Assembly: GCA_017409825.1 (NCBI GenBank)
Contig: JAFQRZ010000012.1
Location: 62,001 to 126,000, forward strand
Length of the DNA: 64,000 bases
Source of the DNA: Agathobacter sp.
Lineage (GTDB): Bacteria; Bacillota; Clostridia; Lachnospirales; Lachnospiraceae
Direction: 5' to 3'
Positions 1 to 6,976 of this stretch are shown piece after piece. The notes under the pieces were generated by a model, which saw only the letters and a program-made list of their open reading frames with translations, searched no databases and had not been told where the DNA came from. The translations under genes were made by a program, and so were the position numbers. How positions within the stretch are numbered: the first letter of the stretch is position 1; each line of letters opens with the position of its first letter.

Positions 1-326
1 ACTTCGCGTCCATTGCCACTTTCTACGATGCGAAATTTATTTCCTGTTTCTGAATCAGAAACATCTATTGTGTCGCTAATTTCTTCCACATCTAGCTCAT
101 CAATTCTACAACCAGGCAATTCCCCCGCTTCTGTAACGCACATAAGACGCTGGACAAATACATCCACCGCCTGTTTCTCACCAGAGACAATGATTTCCAC
201 AATGCCTCCTAAATTCTTCACTTGTCCTGTTAATTTTAGTTCTTCTGCCAGTTCCGCTACAAAAGGTCGAAATCCAATGCCCTGTACCAGACCGGAAACT
301 GTAATTTTATATACTGCATTCATCAT
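1..326 (-). CDS. hypF: HypF, N-terminal acylphosphatase domain (partial, runs off the left edge)
   Basis: About 108 codons read leftwards from an ATG pair at 321-326; the stop lies outside the window. The translation opens MNAVYKITVSGLVQGIGFRP, the acylphosphatase signature with the catalytic arginine in GFRPFV and the asparagine of the VKNLGGIVEI strand. Acylphosphatases stand alone at about 90 residues, but this frame stays open past residue 100. GFRPFV rather than GFRxxV is typical of HypF, the carbamoyltransferase that makes the cyanide ligand of [NiFe] hydrogenases. The nearby ech operon and HypA fusion support HypF. A TATAAT lies only a few bases upstream and no good ribosome site is seen, so the mRNA leader may be very short. 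A free-standing acylphosphatase cannot be excluded from this fragment. Confidence 0.8.
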   Translation of the reverse strand, partial: MMNAVYKITVSGLVQGIGFRPFVAELAEELKLTGQVKNLGGIVEIIVSGEKQAVDVFVQRLMCVTEAGELPGCRIDELDVEEISDTIDVSDSETGNKFRIVESGNGRE

Positions 327-350
327 GTGGATATTATAACATTTTTCCCA

Positions 351-389
351 ATAAAAAAACACCCCAGATTGCCATAACTCTCTGAGGTG
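351..389 (-). terminator. Rho-independent terminator
   Basis: Read on the minus strand, CACCTCAGA (381-389) pairs with TCTGGGGTG (360-368) with one G-U pair, followed by a run of seven T (353-359). It closes the 96-aa gene to its right and separates it from hypF. Confidence 0.75.
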
Positions 390-396
390 CTCTAAA

Positions 397-687
397 TCAT
401 CTCTGTTTCCATAAGAATGATTCTCTCCTTCCATATTCTCTTTCGTATACATCTTTAATATCCTGAGCTTTATAATCCAACACCTTGAATTCTTCTAACT
501 CAGCCGTTTCTTTTTCCAGTTCTCTTTCGAAAGGGCGTTCCTCTTTCTCCTTGCGCTCCCTTCGACCATCATATCCCCTTGTCTCTGTTGCGAACACATG
601 ATAATACTCACCACTTGCTCCAACTGCCTTCTGAGAATATACATAAGTTGGTGGTCCACTTCCCACATACTGAATACTCTGCAACAT
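397..687 (-). CDS. Hypothetical protein, 96 aa, highly charged
   Basis: Not recognised. The start ATG at 687 has a strong AGGAGG ribosome site seven bases upstream. The first 35 residues are neutral with Gly/Tyr/Ser (GSGPPTYVYSQKAVGASGEY). From about residue 38 the protein is almost all Arg, Lys and Glu and probably helical or coiled-coil. There is no signal peptide or membrane segment. It sits between DUF454 and hypF and ends in its own terminator. The good ribosome site and terminator argue that it is a real gene; no function can be inferred. Confidence 0.6.
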   Translation of the reverse strand: MLQSIQYVGSGPPTYVYSQKAVGASGEYYHVFATETRGYDGRRERKEKEERPFERELEKETAELEEFKVLDYKAQDIKDVYEREYGRRESFLWKQR

Positions 688-775
688 CCTTGTTACCTCC
701 TTTCACAGTTTCTATTTCTAGAACCTGCCCACATCTTGTGGTAATACTATTCTCTTTGGTATATATATCGGCATT

Positions 776-1177
776 TTATGTATTATCTTTAGTATCTGCT
801 TTGACCTCTTTCAGGTTCTTTACCCCAAAGAGGAAGTACACCATATGAAACACCCAAACCGCAAATAAAATCGCACGCCCTACTGGAACTCGACTCATCA
901 TAATAAATCCGATAGACATAAAAAGTGTTACAGTTGTCATAATTCGTATCTTCGTTTTCCGTGTCATGCCTTTTCCTGCTACATAAGATTCCAAATTATC
1001 TTTGTACAATTTCGTACCCACAAACCATTCGTTTAGTTTTTTCGAACTTTTGGCAAAACAATATGCAGCTAATAATAAAAATGGAAACGTTGGGAGCACA
1101 GGTACTACCGATCCAACCGCTCCAATAACTAATCCTACACAACCGACCACAATATACACAATTTTCTTAATACTCAT
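776..1177 (-). CDS. DUF454 (YbaN family) inner-membrane protein
   Basis: A 133-residue membrane protein. The N-terminal half carries the family core: a hydrophobic segment of about residues 5-40 with VVPVLPTFPFLLLAAYCFAK, followed by the basic SSKKLNEWFVG stretch; two further hydrophobic segments lie at about 78-118. This matches the DUF454/YbaN family, whose role is unknown. I chose the ATG at 1177 because AGGAG lies eight bases upstream and MSIKKIVYIVV is a natural membrane N-terminus; the longer frame (to 1282) would run into the preceding gene. It lies 25 bases behind the DUF3793 gene, so the two are probably co-transcribed. Confidence 0.85.
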   Translation of the reverse strand: MSIKKIVYIVVGCVGLVIGAVGSVVPVLPTFPFLLLAAYCFAKSSKKLNEWFVGTKLYKDNLESYVAGKGMTRKTKIRIMTTVTLFMSIGFIMMSRVPVGRAILFAVWVFHMVYFLFGVKNLKEVKADTKDNT

Positions 1178-1202
1178 TTTAGATTCTCCTTCATGTTTCA
1201 AA

Positions 1203-1817
1203 TTAAGAAGCAAATGGAATACTTTGCTCGCGATAGAGCTGAATAATCGGGCGAATTCCATGCCCATTTGCCAATAAAACAATCAATTCTTCCTTTGCCT
1301 CTTCATACGCATCGAAAATTTTTCTCTTGGAAGCAACATCCGCATATACCTTCCAATATCCAGAATATAGATAATTATTCCCTTTATGTTCGATAAATCC
1401 TAGAACATCCTCTAATGGATAACCCAGGAGAAGCCCCATTTCATGAGGAAAGCCTTCTCCTTGATCCATGTATGTCTGATAACGGTATTGAAACGTTCTT
1501 AAAATACCGCCCAGGGATAAATCATGATAACCATTTGCCTTTAAAATACGTTGCACTTCTGGGTCATTTAAATGCGTTGCTAATTGCATTTTGCGAAACA
1601 GCAGGAAGGTGGTTTTCTCATCCTGTCGCAGCAAACGGTAATGAAGAATCCCTGTCTTCTTTAAGATTATACGAACAGCATCTTCATCTTTACTTGATAC
1701 GATCAACAAATTAGACATTTTAATTCCTTTGATAAGCGGAGCACATTGTAGCACCAGCTTCGTCTCTACTTGTGATAAATCCATTGTTTGCACAATCTTA
1801 AATACTTCTTGACACAT
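1203..1817 (-). CDS. DUF3793 family protein
   Basis: 204 residues. The recognisable family features are LQCAPLIKGIKMSNL near residue 28 and the C-terminal GLLLGYPLEDVLGFIEHKG with YSGYWKVYAD about 20 residues later. DUF3793 proteins are cytosolic, of unknown biochemical role, and in Clostridia often sit beside feoAB or flavodoxin genes, which suggests a link to iron or low-potential redox. Here the promoter carries a DtxR-like palindrome just downstream of the -10 box, in keeping with metal regulation (inference). The start at 1817 has AAGGAG seven bases upstream. Confidence 0.85.
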   Translation of the reverse strand: MCQEVFKIVQTMDLSQVETKLVLQCAPLIKGIKMSNLLIVSSKDEDAVRIILKKTGILHYRLLRQDEKTTFLLFRKMQLATHLNDPEVQRILKANGYHDLSLGGILRTFQYRYQTYMDQGEGFPHEMGLLLGYPLEDVLGFIEHKGNNYLYSGYWKVYADVASKRKIFDAYEEAKEELIVLLANGHGIRPIIQLYREQSIPFAS

Positions 1818-1837
1818 AACAGCTCCTTTTTGTTCCA

Positions 1838-1890
1838 GTTAGTCTTAACTAACCTTGGTTTACTATATCTAATCCATTCATATTTGTCAA
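1838..1890 (-). promoter_or_regulatory. Promoter and palindromic operator of the DUF3793-DUF454 pair
   Basis: On the minus strand TTGACA (1885-1890), 17 bases, then TATAGT (1862-1867): a near-consensus sigma-A promoter. Immediately downstream, over the likely transcription start, lies GTTAGT-TAAG-ACTAAC (1838-1853), a perfect 6-bp inverted repeat with a 4-base spacer. The TTAGTtaagACTAA pattern resembles DtxR/MntR-type metal operators; the regulator is an inference. Confidence 0.65.
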
Positions 1891-1934
1891 TCTTATTTTG
1901 TGTTTTTTTATAAGGACATATTCGCACTTGTTTA

Positions 1935-1977
1935 GCAACTAATTTTAGTTGCAAATCTTTTTAGATAATTATATAAT
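1935..1977 (+). promoter_or_regulatory. Promoter and operator of the hicAB remnant
   Basis: TTGCAA (1949-1954), 17 bases, then TATAAT (1972-1977). Overlapping the -35 box is a perfect inverted repeat GCAACTAA-TT-TTAGTTGC (1935-1952). HicB antitoxins repress their own promoters through such palindromes, so this operator has probably been kept although the toxin is lost. Confidence 0.65.
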
Positions 1978-1999
1978 AATTTGTGTAGGAGGTATTTTC

Positions 2000-2122
2000 A
2001 TGGGTAAAAAAGACAAACTAATTGAACGACTAAAAGCAAAACCCAAAGATTTTACTTTTGATAAAGCAGAGACACTACTAAATTTCTTTGACTATATACG
2101 TTCTGACAAAGGAAAAACTAGT
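2000..2122 (+). pseudogene. hicA: Truncated hicA toxin gene
   Basis: The first 41 codons match the N-terminus of the HicA variant whose sequence normally continues from DKGKTSGSR into a strand and a histidine-containing HKPHP motif (from memory of the family). Here the frame leaves HicA directly after KTS and enters the hicB ribosome site. About half of the toxin, including the histidine region, has been deleted, so no active mRNA interferase is expected. Confidence 0.7.
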
Positions 2123-2488
2123 AGAAGGAGAGGGGTTGATTTAATGAATAACACTATTGAATACAAAGGATATATTGGAAGTATTGAATTTTCAGAAGAA
2201 GATGAAGTTTTTCATGGTAAAGTTCAAGGAATACGTGCATTAATTTCATACGAGGGTACCAATGCTCAAGAATTAATTGAAGACTTCCACACCGCAGTAG
2301 ACGATTATTTGGTATTATGTGAAGAAGAAAACATAGAACCTGAAAAAGCATATAAAGGAAGCTTTAATGTGCGTATTTCTCCAGAATTACACAAGAAAGC
2401 TGTCGTATATGCTTATTCTCAGCAAGTATCTTTGAATAAAGTTATGGAAGATGCTTTAAATAGCTACATTGTTGATAAAGAAAAATAA
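2000..2488 (+). CDS. hicB: HicB-family antitoxin with an in-frame N-terminal HicA remnant
   Basis: A 162-codon frame starting at ATG 2000 behind AGGAGG. Residues 1-41 are the start of a HicA toxin (MGKKDKLIERLKAKPKDFTF...SDKGKTS). They are joined through a translated ribosome-binding site (RRRGVDL) to a complete HicB antitoxin from residue 49: partial RNase H-like domain with SIEFSEEDEVFHGKVQG, then a C-terminal ribbon-helix-helix (FNVRISPELHKKAVVYAYSQ, NKVMEDALNSYI). HicB can still be made alone: ATG 2144 has its own AAGGAGAGG site ten bases upstream. HicB normally neutralises HicA and represses the operon; only the second role remains possible here. Whether fusion, HicB alone or both are made is unknown. 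Confidence 0.8.
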   Translation: MGKKDKLIERLKAKPKDFTFDKAETLLNFFDYIRSDKGKTSRRRGVDLMNNTIEYKGYIGSIEFSEEDEVFHGKVQGIRALISYEGTNAQELIEDFHTAVDDYLVLCEEENIEPEKAYKGSFNVRISPELHKKAVVYAYSQQVSLNKVMEDALNSYIVDKEK

Positions 2489-2491
2489 TTA

Positions 2492-2527
2492 AAAATCCCG
2501 ACTAGTGAATCATCTTGTCGGGATTTT
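2492..2527. terminator. Bidirectional terminator between hicB and the HypA fusion gene
   Basis: AAAATCCCGAC (2492-2502) pairs perfectly with GTCGGGATTTT (2517-2527). A-runs and T-runs on both sides let it end the convergent hicB (+) and hypA-methyltransferase (-) transcripts. Confidence 0.85.
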
Positions 2528-2537
2528 AATTTTTGAT

Positions 2538-3515
2538 TTACGCCCTACGATTATGCAATTTTTTTACACCAGATACGACATACATCTGGTCATTTGACAC
2601 TTTCACATCGACTTCAAAAAAGGCTTCAAATAATTTCGCCAATTCATCTTCATGCATCAATCCCATCGATACTTTTCTGGCTGGACCAGAATGGTGGGAA
2701 TCCAACTGCTTACGGCTCATGCTGTGAGCAATCGTAAGACGTCCACCCATGCGAAGCTTATCTGCAAGACACTTGATTAAGCTGGCTGGATTTACGAAAT
2801 GTGGGAATGCATTATAAATCATACAGGTATCATACAAATCTGGCAATCGAAAGGCTTCAATATCCGAGCAAAAAAAAGCCACACGATCATCGTCAAATTT
2901 GCTCTTTGCAATACGAATCATTTCACTGGAAATATCTACTGCTGTGATTTTATTTACATCACGTTCCAGATAATCTGGAATCAGTACACCTGTACCACAA
3001 GCTACATCTAACACATCTACACCAGCATGAACATCCGCATAATCCAAAATCGCATTGATTTTGTCCATATCGCGAACCTGATCCTCGTCCCAGGTAGGCG
3101 CTAGCATATCAAAAAATTCGATGACATCCTGCTTGCGAATCACTCTTGCAAGGACATCTCCTTTTTCTTCTACCCATTCCGATTCCATAAAATCAATGGT
3201 CATTTCTTTCCCTGCATCCGTAGGATTTCCTGGTGTACCACAGATTGGGCAATCGTACTGCAATAATCTCTTTGGGAAAAGCTCATTACAGTTTGGACAA
3301 CGAAGCATAAGTGCTGTTTTGCGAACTGTCACTTCTGCACCTTCGCAGACAGTGCCAACAGAAGCTTCCTCGAAATATCCTTTTACGACATCAAAGGAAT
3401 AACCCGACGCCTCACCAATGAGAAGCTGGATTTTATTTACCTGATTGTGTTTTCTTTCTCTACATAAATCTTCTGCGTGCTCAATAATCTGCACTGCACC
3501 ATGATATTCATGCAT
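2538..3515 (-). CDS. hypA: HypA nickel metallochaperone fused to a SAM-dependent methyltransferase
   Basis: 325 residues, two domains. Residues 1-113 are HypA: it starts MHE (N-terminal nickel site) and has the zinc-binding pairs C73-x2-C76 and C89-x2-C92. HypA delivers nickel to the large subunit of [NiFe] hydrogenases. Residues from about 130 form a class I methyltransferase: motif I VLDVACGTG at 168-176, acidic residue in TAVDIS (D194), then CSDIEAF and PHFVNPASLI. The second domain's substrate is unknown. Ordinary HypA ends near residue 115. It follows echF by 71 bases, but a terminator lies between them. Start chosen at 3515: AAGGAG is seven bases upstream and MHE must be N-terminal for nickel binding. 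Confidence 0.85.
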   Translation of the reverse strand: MHEYHGAVQIIEHAEDLCRERKHNQVNKIQLLIGEASGYSFDVVKGYFEEASVGTVCEGAEVTVRKTALMLRCPNCNELFPKRLLQYDCPICGTPGNPTDAGKEMTIDFMESEWVEEKGDVLARVIRKQDVIEFFDMLAPTWDEDQVRDMDKINAILDYADVHAGVDVLDVACGTGVLIPDYLERDVNKITAVDISSEMIRIAKSKFDDDRVAFFCSDIEAFRLPDLYDTCMIYNAFPHFVNPASLIKCLADKLRMGGRLTIAHSMSRKQLDSHHSGPARKVSMGLMHEDELAKLFEAFFEVDVKVSNDQMYVVSGVKKLHNRRA

Positions 3516-3550
3516 AACAAATCTCCTTCATCCTTTCATATCCTAATCAT

Positions 3551-3579
3551 AAAACAAGGGCTGTCTTTCGACAACCCCT
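3551..3579 (-). terminator. Terminator between echF and the hypA fusion gene
   Basis: Minus strand: AGGGGTTGTC (3570-3579), GAAA tetraloop, GACAGCCCTT (3556-3565), then TTTTAT after two bases. Ten pairs including G-U. A possible promoter TTGTCG-N17-TATGAT is embedded in the same stretch, so hypA may be transcribed partly independently of ech (weak evidence). Confidence 0.65.
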
Positions 3580-3586
3580 GAATAAA

Positions 3587-4123
3587 TTACTTCTCTTCCA
3601 CCATAGAAATAGATTTCTTAGGACAACTGCTTTCGCAAAGACCACAGCTTACGCAAAGGTCCTTATTGAGTTCCCATTTCTTTTCTGCACGATCTACTGT
3701 AATCGCTTCCTTAGGACATTTCTTTGCACAAAGTGTACAGAATACACATGTGTCCATGTCTGCCTGTGGAATCTTCTTTACTGTGATTGGTTTTTCATAG
3801 GTCGCAGTAAATTTCTGTGCGCCTGGTTCCTGATAGCCAGGTACGATAGTAAGACATTTCTTAGGACATTTTTCTACACAGTATCCACACTGAATACAGT
3901 CGAAACGGTCGATAGACCATGTACTTGCCTTACGATCTACCTTAATCGTACGAGCAGGACAGTTCATACCACAGATACCGCAGAGAATACAGTCATCGAT
4001 ATTGATTTCTACATGTCCACGGCTTCTTTCTGGATAAACCGCTGGTTCTGCTGGATAGTTTTTCGTTACTGGTTTAGAAAAAAGGTTTTTCAATACCACA
4101 TTTTTAAATTTCATCACTGCCAT
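3587..4123 (-). CDS. echF: EchF-type ferredoxin subunit with four [4Fe-4S] motifs
   Basis: 178 residues, electron-transfer subunit of the energy-converting hydrogenase. Four CxxCxxCxxxCP motifs start at C45, C76, C126 and C157. EchF/NuoI-like subunits usually carry two; here the module is duplicated, with a linker of about 40 residues, suggesting a longer electron wire to ferredoxin. The N-terminal part (KFKNVVLKNLFSKPVTKNYP) is the NuoI-like membrane-proximal segment. The start at 4123 has GGAGG ten bases upstream. Last gene of the six-gene ech operon, 18 bases after echE. No membrane helix is predicted by eye; it should sit on the cytoplasmic arm with EchC-E. Confidence 0.87.
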   Translation of the reverse strand: MAVMKFKNVVLKNLFSKPVTKNYPAEPAVYPERSRGHVEINIDDCILCGICGMNCPARTIKVDRKASTWSIDRFDCIQCGYCVEKCPKKCLTIVPGYQEPGAQKFTATYEKPITVKKIPQADMDTCVFCTLCAKKCPKEAITVDRAEKKWELNKDLCVSCGLCESSCPKKSISMVEEK

Positions 4124-4141
4124 ATCAAAAATCCTCCTTTC

Positions 4142-5221
4142 CTATCGCTCGGTACAACTGATACATGGATCAATTGTAAGAATTAATAATGGTACATCTG
4201 CAAAGTCTGCACCTTTCAATGTTTCCAATAAGCCTGGAATATTTGCAAAGGTAGGAGTTCTAACACGCATACGCTCCAAGAATTTGCTTCCGTTTGCTTT
4301 ACTAAAGTAAACTGCTTCACCACGAGGCTGTTCCATACGAACGAATGCTTCACCATTTGGATTTCCTTTTACGATAGTAGCAATATCTCCCTTAGGCATC
4401 TTGTCGATACACTGACCGATTAAATCGATTGCCTGGAAGATTTCATTGATACGTACTTCACAACGTCCATAAGAGTCGCATTCATCACTTGTGATGATAT
4501 CGAAATCAAGATCACCATAAGCAGCATAGCCTGTAGTTCTCATATCCATTTTGATGCCTGACGCACGTGCAAATGGACCTGCAGCACCAAGGTTGTGTGC
4601 CTGTTCTTTGGTAAGGATACCTACACCACGAAGACGAGATTCTACTGTGTAATCCTTCATAAATGTTTTACGAACAATTCTTAAATCTGCAGCGATATCA
4701 TCCATGGTAACTTTGATGGTCTGTAACATGACATCATCGATATCCTTTAATACACCACCAACTTTATTTACAGAGAAGATACATCTTCCACCTGTTGTCA
4801 TTTCAAAAAGGTCAAGAACCTTTTCTCTCATTCTCCAGCACTGATAGAATAAACTTTCGAAACCGAAAGCATCCGCAAGGAGACCAAGCCATAATAAATG
4901 ACTATGTACACGTGACATTTCTGCCCAGATTGTACGAAGGTATTTGCCTCTGTTTGGTACTTCTACCTGCATGATTTTTTCGATGGATTCACAATATCCC
5001 ATACCATGCATGAAAGAACAGATACCACAAGTACGTTCAATAACATACGTCATTTCGTTAAAATCTTTTTTATCTACAAGACTTTCCAAACCTCTGTGTA
5101 CGAATCCGATAGAAGGGATTGCTTCTACTACTTTTTCATCTTCCAAAACTAAATCCAAATGGATTGGTTCTGGGAGAACTGGATGCTGAGGTCCAAAAGG
5201 AATAATACTCTGTTTTGCCAT
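4142..5221 (-). CDS. echE: EchE, [NiFe] hydrogenase large subunit
   Basis: 359 residues, NuoD-like catalytic subunit. The four nickel-iron cysteine ligands are visible: CGIC at 65-68 and DPCISCTER at the extreme C-terminus (C353, C356). The protein stops directly after this motif, so it lacks the C-terminal peptide that a maturation protease removes in most [NiFe] hydrogenases; group 4 enzymes without that peptide (for example CooH) are known. No protease gene is seen nearby. It catalyses H+/H2 interconversion with ferredoxin in the membrane-bound Ech complex. Start at 5221 with GGAGG upstream; 12 bases after echD. Confidence 0.93.
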   Translation of the reverse strand: MAKQSIIPFGPQHPVLPEPIHLDLVLEDEKVVEAIPSIGFVHRGLESLVDKKDFNEMTYVIERTCGICSFMHGMGYCESIEKIMQVEVPNRGKYLRTIWAEMSRVHSHLLWLGLLADAFGFESLFYQCWRMREKVLDLFEMTTGGRCIFSVNKVGGVLKDIDDVMLQTIKVTMDDIAADLRIVRKTFMKDYTVESRLRGVGILTKEQAHNLGAAGPFARASGIKMDMRTTGYAAYGDLDFDIITSDECDSYGRCEVRINEIFQAIDLIGQCIDKMPKGDIATIVKGNPNGEAFVRMEQPRGEAVYFSKANGSKFLERMRVRTPTFANIPGLLETLKGADFADVPLLILTIDPCISCTER

Positions 5222-5233
5222 CTCTCCTACCTC

Positions 5234-5593
5234 CTACTTCTTAATAAATGGTGTTTCGTCTTTCAAACGATATAATTTCTGATTGTAATCTAAATTAATC
5301 ATCTGAATATTTACACCAAATAATTCTTTCATTTCATTTTCATAAAGGAATGCATAAGGATAAAACTCTGTAATACTACAAACCTCTGTATCCTTATCCA
5401 TTACGATACGAAGGTTCGTGTATTCGTTTGTATCATCATTTGCAAAAGAATAGCTAAGCTCGATTTTTTCATTTACATAAGCACAGCAAATCTGAGAGAG
5501 ACGTAAGCCCTGTTTCTTGAATGCCATGACATCACCGAGCAGCTGCTCTGGAGTAATTTCTACTAATACATGTTCTGGATTCTTGATTTCCAT
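5234..5593 (-). CDS. echD: EchD, NuoC-like hydrogenase subunit
   Basis: 119 residues, homologous to the 30-kDa (NuoC) subunit of complex I. The diagnostic part is the C-terminal FYPYAFLYENEMKELFGVNI, followed by the short DETPFIKK tail. It has no cofactor motif and is a structural part of the cytoplasmic arm. Its ATG overlaps the echC stop by one base (TAATG) and has AAGGAGG upstream, indicating translational coupling. Its place between echC and echE is the standard ech gene order. Confidence 0.88.
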   Translation of the reverse strand: MEIKNPEHVLVEITPEQLLGDVMAFKKQGLRLSQICCAYVNEKIELSYSFANDDTNEYTNLRIVMDKDTEVCSITEFYPYAFLYENEMKELFGVNIQMINLDYNQKLYRLKDETPFIKK

Positions 5594-6084
5594 TACTTAT
5601 TTCCCTCCTTCTCTTCTTTCTCTTCCTTTTCTTCATGTGATTCATACATCGCATGAACATACTCAGGGTTATTTGCTTTTTCCTGCCATAAATCAATAGC
5701 TTTTACGATACCATCGATAATTGCCTGTGGTCTTGCAGCACAACCAGGTACATAAATGTCAACTGGAATCGTAGTATCTGCGCCGCCAATGATGTTGTAG
5801 CATTCTTTAAATACGCCACCAGTACATGCACATACACCAACTGCAACGACTACCTTTGGTCTAGGCATCTGTTCATAAAGCTGTCTAACAACTTCCTGGT
5901 TTGATTTGTTAATTCCTCCTGTAATCAGGAAGATATCTGCCTGCATTGGGTCACCTGTGTTGATGATACCAAAACGTTCTGCATCATATACAGGAGTAAG
6001 GCAGGCTAAAACTTCTATATCACATCCGTTACAGCTTGATCCATCATAATGGAGAAGCCAAGGAGATCTTTTTACGTTTCCCAT
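5593..6084 (-). CDS. echC: EchC, hydrogenase small subunit
   Basis: 163 residues, NuoB-like small subunit carrying the proximal [4Fe-4S] cluster next to the nickel site. The ligands are seen as C18 and C21 in SSCNGCDIE, C85 in GVCACTGG and C115 in YVPGCAARP, the standard group 4 pattern. It lacks the extra cluster domain of classical hydrogenase small subunits. The C-terminus is a Glu/Lys-rich tail (from about residue 148) of unclear role. Start at 6084, 13 bases after echB. Confidence 0.93.
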   Translation of the reverse strand: MGNVKRSPWLLHYDGSSCNGCDIEVLACLTPVYDAERFGIINTGDPMQADIFLITGGINKSNQEVVRQLYEQMPRPKVVVAVGVCACTGGVFKECYNIIGGADTTIPVDIYVPGCAARPQAIIDGIVKAIDLWQEKANNPEYVHAMYESHEEKEEKEEKEGNK

Positions 6085-6097
6085 TTTCTCTTCCTTT

Positions 6098-6976
6098 CTA
6101 TGCCATTACCATAAGAATGATTAAGTTTACGCCAGCAACAAGAATTGTTACGCCCCAGGCAAGCTTAAACATGGTATGCCATTTTACACGAGCTGAAGTG
6201 TTGTCGATTAAGATTTCTAAGAAATAAGTAGCCAAAACCGCAACCACTGCTAATAAGTAACTCCAAGGATTTTTCCAAATGAAGAATAATCCTACAAATC
6301 CCATTAAGAATACGTGTTCATACCATTCTGCGATTTCATAAAGTGCCAATGTTCTTGCACCCATATCAGTAGTGATACCTTTTACCAATTCCTGATGTGG
6401 ATGGTGAGAAGCACTTAAGTCGAATGGAGACTTACGTAATTTAATTGTAAGGATAAATACAAATGCTACAAAGAATCCTGGTGTCTTGATAATAGCCGGC
6501 AAATCCGCCTGGATGATATCTGACACATTGAAGGAACCTGTTGCTAAATAAAAACCGATACAAGCCAAAAGTACGGCTGGTTCGTAGCAAAGCATCTGGA
6601 ACAACTCACGAGAAGCACCAATGTTGCTGTATGGTGAGTTGGTAATACATGCTGCGAAAATAAGGAAGGTTGCTCCTGTGGAAAGCAAGAAGAAGCAAAG
6701 CAAAATATCACTTCCACCGAAGAACATCATACCTGTTACAATAATTGTTGCTAAAAATGACACTACAAGGAAAATCTGTGCATAGTTAACAACGATGAAC
6801 TGCTTGGATAATAATTTCTGCACATCATAAAATGGCTGGAAAATACTTGGTCCAATACGGCCCTGCATACGAGCAGAAATTTTACGGTCGATACCGCTTA
6901 AAAGTCCACCTAAGAAAGGTGCCAAAATAAGGAAGGCTACGATGCCAATAACTCTATATGTCATACTATAACGCAC
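6098..6976 (-). CDS. echB: EchB, NuoH-like membrane subunit
   Basis: 292 residues with about eight hydrophobic segments. It is the complex I NuoH homologue linking the hydrogenase arm to the ion-pumping antiporter subunit. Family signatures include GPSIFQPFYDVQKLLSK near residue 43 and KSPFDLSASHHPHQELVKG near residue 182. The start overlaps the end of echA by 11 bases, typical of coupled translation. Start at 6976 with AGGAGG upstream. Its role in H+ or Na+ translocation is inferred from the family. Confidence 0.92.
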   Translation of the reverse strand: MRYSMTYRVIGIVAFLILAPFLGGLLSGIDRKISARMQGRIGPSIFQPFYDVQKLLSKQFIVVNYAQIFLVVSFLATIIVTGMMFFGGSDILLCFFLLSTGATFLIFAACITNSPYSNIGASRELFQMLCYEPAVLLACIGFYLATGSFNVSDIIQADLPAIIKTPGFFVAFVFILTIKLRKSPFDLSASHHPHQELVKGITTDMGARTLALYEIAEWYEHVFLMGFVGLFFIWKNPWSYLLAVVAVLATYFLEILIDNTSARVKWHTMFKLAWGVTILVAGVNLIILMVMA

